A stretch of 64,000 bases of DNA from Beroe ovata (lineage: Eukaryota > Ctenophora > Nuda > Beroida > Beroidae). Below the pieces are notes generated by a model that saw only the letters and a program-made list of their open reading frames with translations, was not told where the DNA came from and made no database searches. A program made the translations under genes and the position numbers. Positions 59,181-64,000 of the stretch are shown piece by piece; position 1 is the first letter of the stretch; each line of letters starts with the position of its first letter. The stretch spans positions 1 to 64,000 of the forward strand of contig CAMPET010000303.1 in the NCBI GenBank assembly GCA_946803715.1, written 5' to 3'.

Positions 59181-62100
59181 ATTAACTCGTGTGTCTTTTT
59201 GTGTGATAGATGTGCCGTAGCCTGCTGCATTTTGATGCTCCGCACTCCGAGTTTTTGTGTGTGTATTCTAGATTTTTACGTGAAATTTTTTGTTTAAATT
59301 TCAATTGTTCGTTAGTCTGTTATTCGAGCTGCTTTGTCATCAGTGCCGACTTTTCTCTCTGTGACACCCGATACAGAGTTTTTTCTAATCAACTTTTCGG
59401 GAAATTTATGTGGAAATAATCGGAATATATTCCACATTTTTTGTTGCTATGGGGAGTTTTTGCAATTGCACTTACAACTTTGTTCCCCAATTCTTTTCTC
59501 AATTCTCACTTTTACTTTATTTCATCGACGCAAGTTGAGTACCTCTTTGTTTCTCTGTAGATACCCGCAAAAGCATCTGAAGTGCTAGTTGCAAAAATTA
59601 AGTGTTGGGGTGGGTTGCAAAAAGTAAGACGAAACTGCAGACAAAGAGAAGATTGTTCTAGATCAGAATGATATAGATCCCACTCCGATAAGGATAAATG
59701 TCATACTTTCGTAGCTTTTTCGTCGCTTTATAGCATTTAAAACTCGGTATGTATGCCGCGTTCCTTTACCCATTGGACTCTTTAGTTTTTGTGTGAATAC
59801 TTATCTACGATAAGTTTCGAATCAACACCACTGTATCCATGCGATGATATGTACCCCCTCTAACCCTCTTTAATCTTTATGAGCCCATGTTATACCCCCT
59901 ATACTCATGATATAGCCCCTGACCTATCGTGAATGTTATTGGATGGCTAGATCCAATCTTAATCAGAGATGCATACAGAGCAATCATCATTGAACACTAA
60001 GCAGTGGGGATATGGGGGTGGGATAGATTGCATTGCCTTCCCCCAATTAATCAGTGGGATATAAATAGATACGAGATATTGTCATCGTTACCTCGTGCGT
60101 CTCATCACTTATACAGGGTGTTTATAAATCTCGTGCTGTTTACTGTTTATCTCTCTCATTAATATTCATCTCAATTATAATATTCATCTCGATTCTCATT
60201 CGTGTGATCATGAGTGTCTTCACCACCATTTGTTCCGATGTTATTCATAATTCCGATATTATTCACAATGAGTTGGTGTGGTTTGGCTGGCAACCATGTT
60301 TATCATTCAATATAGCTTCGGGAGGTAGTATAATGGATTAATCCAAAACAGTAGGCAGTAGCTATTATACTCAGTCATAATCGGTAAATATTGCAATCGA
60401 CATTTAAATCCTATTCAGCTAACACCTCTTTTGCAATACTATCACACACACAACCGATTTATTCGTATGTTATCTTCTATAGTGTATAATAGGACAAAGG
60501 ACTTGGAAATGCTATTAATAAGACGCACACACACACGCAAACTATCCTAAACTTTGCCAATGCTATTCTTGGCACAAACTTATTAATTCATTCAATTGTT
60601 TGGTAGAATTTCGGATGCGCATATTTCTCACTTCCCTATTCAATAGAATCAATTCTTTTATTTTCGGAGATTGTAGTTTTTCAACCCATGGGTATTGGGT
60701 ATAACCTATGATTCGCTGAACTTTTGGCCGAAACATTTATATTTTTGAGCTCTTATCTTGTAAGATTATAAATCTGCATACACGGACAGACGCGCACACT
60801 GACACACGCACACACACAAATAACAACCGGGCTGTTTTCTCTAGCAGCAACATAACGCGTGTATTTCCAGATTGTTGTGGGTACCTATATGAGAGCAACA
60901 ATAAGTTGTGGTGGGTTTTACATAATCACAATTGTGTGGCGACTGCATGCTGGAGGAGGGGGCGGGGAGAGAGGGGGAGGGAGGGGAGGGAGAATATTCT
61001 AGTTGATTCGAGGGACATGCCTTTGGATTCTTCGCATATAAAGGCCGCAGCTAATCGCCCATTTTCCAGGATTTATTTTATTCGCTCTCTGCCCTTATTG
61101 TTGCTCCCTCTCACACAAATATAGGGAATAAGTTTATTTGCATTGTTATATTATGTTGAATATTCTGCAATAGTTACCACTCCCTAACACGCACGTACAA
61201 AATAATATTGAAGCTTGATATTAACAAAAGTTTAGTAACAGAGGTGAAAATTAGAACTATCTCTCCCACTTCAACACTGATAATTCCAGGAATTATCATA
61301 TTCGTTACTCCTTCATAATAATACCCGACGGAATCTGTTTCAAGTTTTTCGTGTGAATCCCGTATTTTTCTTTTCGTAAACTTATGAAATATCGTAACTT
61401 GATCTCCAGCAAAGCACTAATTATTCTTAGATGAAAACTGCTAGACTATCATTGACTAGATATGGTAAGTATGGATTCATTAATTTGCAAATTTTCACTT
61501 CACAGATAGAAATAATGATTTGGTATAACAGCTGCGGGTATTTCGCTTATTGACAACTAACGAATATAACGAAAATTGTGAAGGAGTAAATAGGATACTA
61601 TAGGTATGTTTTTACTGTATGTGTGCGTGTGTGCGTGTGTGTTCCGTTCCTAGGCTTCATTGTTGTTCTATAAATAGAGCAACTTGAAAAAACCTTACTT
61701 CCTTGCTGATTGTTTTAAAACTTAGTTTTTGTTGTTGATAAATTGATTGTGATTTGCTACCCACCTCACAGTTCATCATAACCTCGAATTGATTGAGACT
61801 TCTAGCTGTTCAAACACGGATAGAAACTTCTTGGTCATAGTCAGTAGTCACTGCACTATATTACTCACCTGTTACAACTCATATCCGAGGCTATAATAGT
61901 GTTGGCATTTTATTAAAACTTGTTGTCGCAGTTCTGAACTAACTCTGTAGCAATTGTGTAGAGCTATAGAGACACTGGACAGACAGTGAATAGAGAATAG
62001 TGAATAGAGAATGGGCTGTCTGCGCGCATTCCAGTACTGTCTATTAATTACACTAATTCTACCTGTGTGCTGCACATCTTATCATATTATAGCTGTCCAA

Positions 62101-62564
62101 AGACTGCAATATGTCTGCAGTAATCTCCTTCCAACAACACCTCTTATTGAAACAAATCAGCAACAAGGTTTTTGGCAGCAGAATAATAACAAACCGAGTG
62201 TTTTGACGCATTTTCTGTCACTGTCTCGCAAACACGTACTCTGACATCCTTCAATCATGATTAACTTGGGTCACGTCCGGCTAAACAGTGCTTGATCACG
62301 TGTCAGCTCCTCGATCTGTTCCTAGGATTATCCCCTGTTTCTCTGGGTCGTTGTTCAAGAGCTGTGTTGTGATGAGGAGAGTAGAAAACTTGTTTTTATA
62401 TCATATTCTTGACTAGATACACAACGACTGATCCATATTTTTGCTGCCAATATTAACTTAGACTTTATCATTTTTACTGGTTTCATCGGTCAGCCCCCTC
62501 TACCCTCTCCCACTATATACAAATCGATCATTGGTATCATAACTATCCACAAATCCCCCCCCCC

Positions 62565-62844
62565 NNNNNNNNNNNNNNNNNNNNNNNNNNNNNNNNNNNN
62601 NNNNNNNNNNNNNNNNNNNNNNNNNNNNNNNNNNNNNNNNNNNNNNNNNNNNNNNNNNNNNNNNNNNNNNNNNNNNNNNNNNNNNNNNNNNNNNNNNNNN
62701 NNNNNNNNNNNNNNNNNNNNNNNNNNNNNNNNNNNNNNNNNNNNNNNNNNNNNNNNNNNNNNNNNNNNNNNNNNNNNNNNNNNNNNNNNNNNNNNNNNNN
62801 NNNNNNNNNNNNNNNNNNNNNNNNNNNNNNNNNNNNNNNNNNNN
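62565..62844. other. Assembly gap, 280 n
   Basis: The gap is flanked by C runs on both sides (ccccccccc before, cccccccccc after). A G/C homopolymer may have stopped assembly. Confidence 0.97.
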
Positions 62845-63652
62845 CCCCCCCCCCCTCGTATTATTAAGTCTTTTCTCTTGTGTATGTGAGAGTGAGTGAG
62901 AGAGGGTAAGGACCGTCCATTTGTACGTGTGTGAAGTAGTATTCCCCGGGATGCGGTTCTGTTTGACGTTTATTGGTGAGTTGGCGAATGGCGATTGAAT
63001 GACGTCATTCCTATAGTACTGTTCACTACTCACATCAAATGACGCACAAATACAACTGCGAGAGTCCATGATTAATCTAGCCCCTGATAACCTTACTCTC
63101 TCCCCACCATCAGCCACGTATAACCACGTACAGACTCCACGTGACTAATAACGCTGCTGGTAAGGAGTATAATCATAGGGGGGGTGGGGGTTTAACACTC
63201 ACTATTGGGTCTGCCACTGTAATAACAGGGGTCTCACGATGAGTCATGAGTCACAACTACTGTCAAGACGCGTGCTAGACAACAACAGCAACAATGATCG
63301 ACCACAACCATGATATATATCGACTGAAGTGATACTGAAACTTATTGATATTATAGAGGGACTTCGTCAGAATTGTCAGTATATCGCATTCCACCCGGGA
63401 TAGCTCATTGCGGATCGATAGTTGGCTCTTGATCGATTGTTGGCTCCCTCCCCCTCATCATACGTAATGTGTGATCACTGATCATGTAACTTGTCGTAAG
63501 ATGATTCCATCACCCTCTCTTAACCCGTCCCCCACTTGCTGCAGTCGACAACTGATGATACCAATGACCGATATTAATACTGATTACTAATTTGAAGTGA
63601 GCCGGAACTATTGTACCACTCAGATTAGAAGTGTTGTTTGCGATTGTGTTAA
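62845..63652. other. Non-coding right flank of the gap
   Basis: C run, then unique sequence with 'gagagtgagtgagagag' and several cacgt words near 63110-63145. No exon was supported. Confidence 0.4.
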
Positions 63653-63889
63653 TCATGGTGTGAGACACAAGATCGAAGGACGTTCTTCATTTTCGTCTGA
63701 CAACAATTCGATTACGTTAACGATTATCTGACTACCATTCTTTCTGTTTTTAATCGCATCTCGACTTCGCAGGTTCAATGAAATGAACTTGACACATCCC
63801 TGTTCCTGAGCCTCTCTTCCTGTCCCATCTTCATTCATAGTGAAAGAGAATATTGCAATGCTGGATGTTCCCAGTCTCTCAAAGAGCAA
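63653..63889 (-). CDS. Possible terminal exon of a minus-strand gene running off the window
   Basis: The minus frame ending with TGA at 63653 encodes LLFERLGTSSIAIFSFTMNE, then a charged, hydrophilic tail (NLRSRDAIKNRKNGSQIIVN, LLSDENEERPSILCLTP). It is open for about 85 codons back to an in-frame TGA near 63922. A possible acceptor (gctcgaag) lies around 63895 but is weak. No family is recognised. Composition looks more like protein than the surrounding sequence, yet nothing else supports it. Confidence 0.25.
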   Translation of the reverse strand: MLFERLGTSSIAIFSFTMNEDGTGREAQEQGCVKFISLNLRSRDAIKNRKNGSQIIVNVIELLSDENEERPSILCLTP

Positions 63890-64000
63890 TGACTTCGAGC
63901 CAGCGTCACAGGTTTGAAAATGACGTCACAAAAATGATGAATTACTAATGATTCGTTTCCTTTTTCTTTCATTGCAATCCAAGAAAATCTTGAATGATTT

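Larger units (their letters stand above)
52160..62564. other. Long apparently gene-free region
   Basis: Over 10 kb with no supportable exon on either strand. It contains CA tracts (52665-52725, 52975-53108 with n at 53056, 55912-56048 with n at 55950, 56486-56530, 58453-58493 with n at 58494), an 18-base minisatellite (59076-59180), TGACACCAC words (56172-56290), TTATRAAGGAG words (about 55010, 61311 reversed, 61576) and a G-rich patch (60950-60995). It could include intron sequence of a gene extending to the right. Confidence 0.5.

Noticed and set aside
62500-63117. Minus frame of 205 residues
   Set aside because: Most of it crosses the 280-base n gap and is meaningless.

Overview
The window is animal (metazoan) nuclear DNA. 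Genes are split by many short GT-AG introns, mostly 50-300 bases, that keep phase perfectly. The encoded families are animal ones: TRAPPC8, a three-C2 MCTP, a USP2/USP21-type deubiquitinase, a homeodomain, a 7TM receptor, a claudin-like four-TM protein and MOCS2A. Compact genes, CA/TG microsatellites and high allelic divergence would suit a non-bilaterian such as a sponge. That is inference; I cannot name the species. All exon models below were built by hand from splice sites and reading phase.

Layout, left to right. 1-570 is a dispersed repeat. 680-1049 (+) is a terminal exon of an unknown gene. 2079-4435 (-) is a complete eight-exon four-TM protein (308 aa). 5141-18969 (-) is TRAPPC8, whose exons 9-25 are present twice in tandem (11921-16598 and 6757-11646). 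The two copies meet at a single n and look like two haplotypes laid end to end; read once, the gene encodes 1311 aa. 19408-19656 (-) is MOCS2A. 20514-21898 (-) is a four-exon 7TM receptor (351 aa). 22674-23178 is a GC-rich foldback element. 23656-24988 (+) is a Ser-rich exon series that may be the 5' part of the next gene. 29976-36179 (+) is a USP with a complete catalytic domain. 37004-37734 (-) is a homeodomain gene that may encode little more than the homeodomain. 38280-41270 is a tandem/dispersed repeat field with two exons of a membrane protein inside it (40593-41090, +). 42426-50584 (-) is a complete fifteen-exon MCTP (762 aa). 51065-52159 (+) is divergent from MCTP and encodes a secreted Sushi-like protein with an Asn/Tyr/Gly repeat tail. 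From 52160 to the end I see almost no supportable coding sequence, only microsatellites, a 280-base gap and a doubtful terminal exon near 63653-63889.

The genes do not form an operon or pathway. Several are housekeeping membrane-traffic or protein-turnover genes: TRAPPC8 in ER-Golgi/autophagy tethering, MCTP at the ER or endosome, USP in deubiquitination, MOCS2A in molybdenum cofactor synthesis. The most unusual signals are a short degenerate word (TGACACCAC) that forms 18-base arrays in introns and also appears inside three coding exons; a dispersed TTATRAAGGAGYA word; X-box-like palindromes in many introns; a bare homeodomain gene next to a perfect 32-base TAATTA palindrome; and the Asn-rich secreted protein. 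Single n characters mark unresolved contig joins and explain most large duplications.
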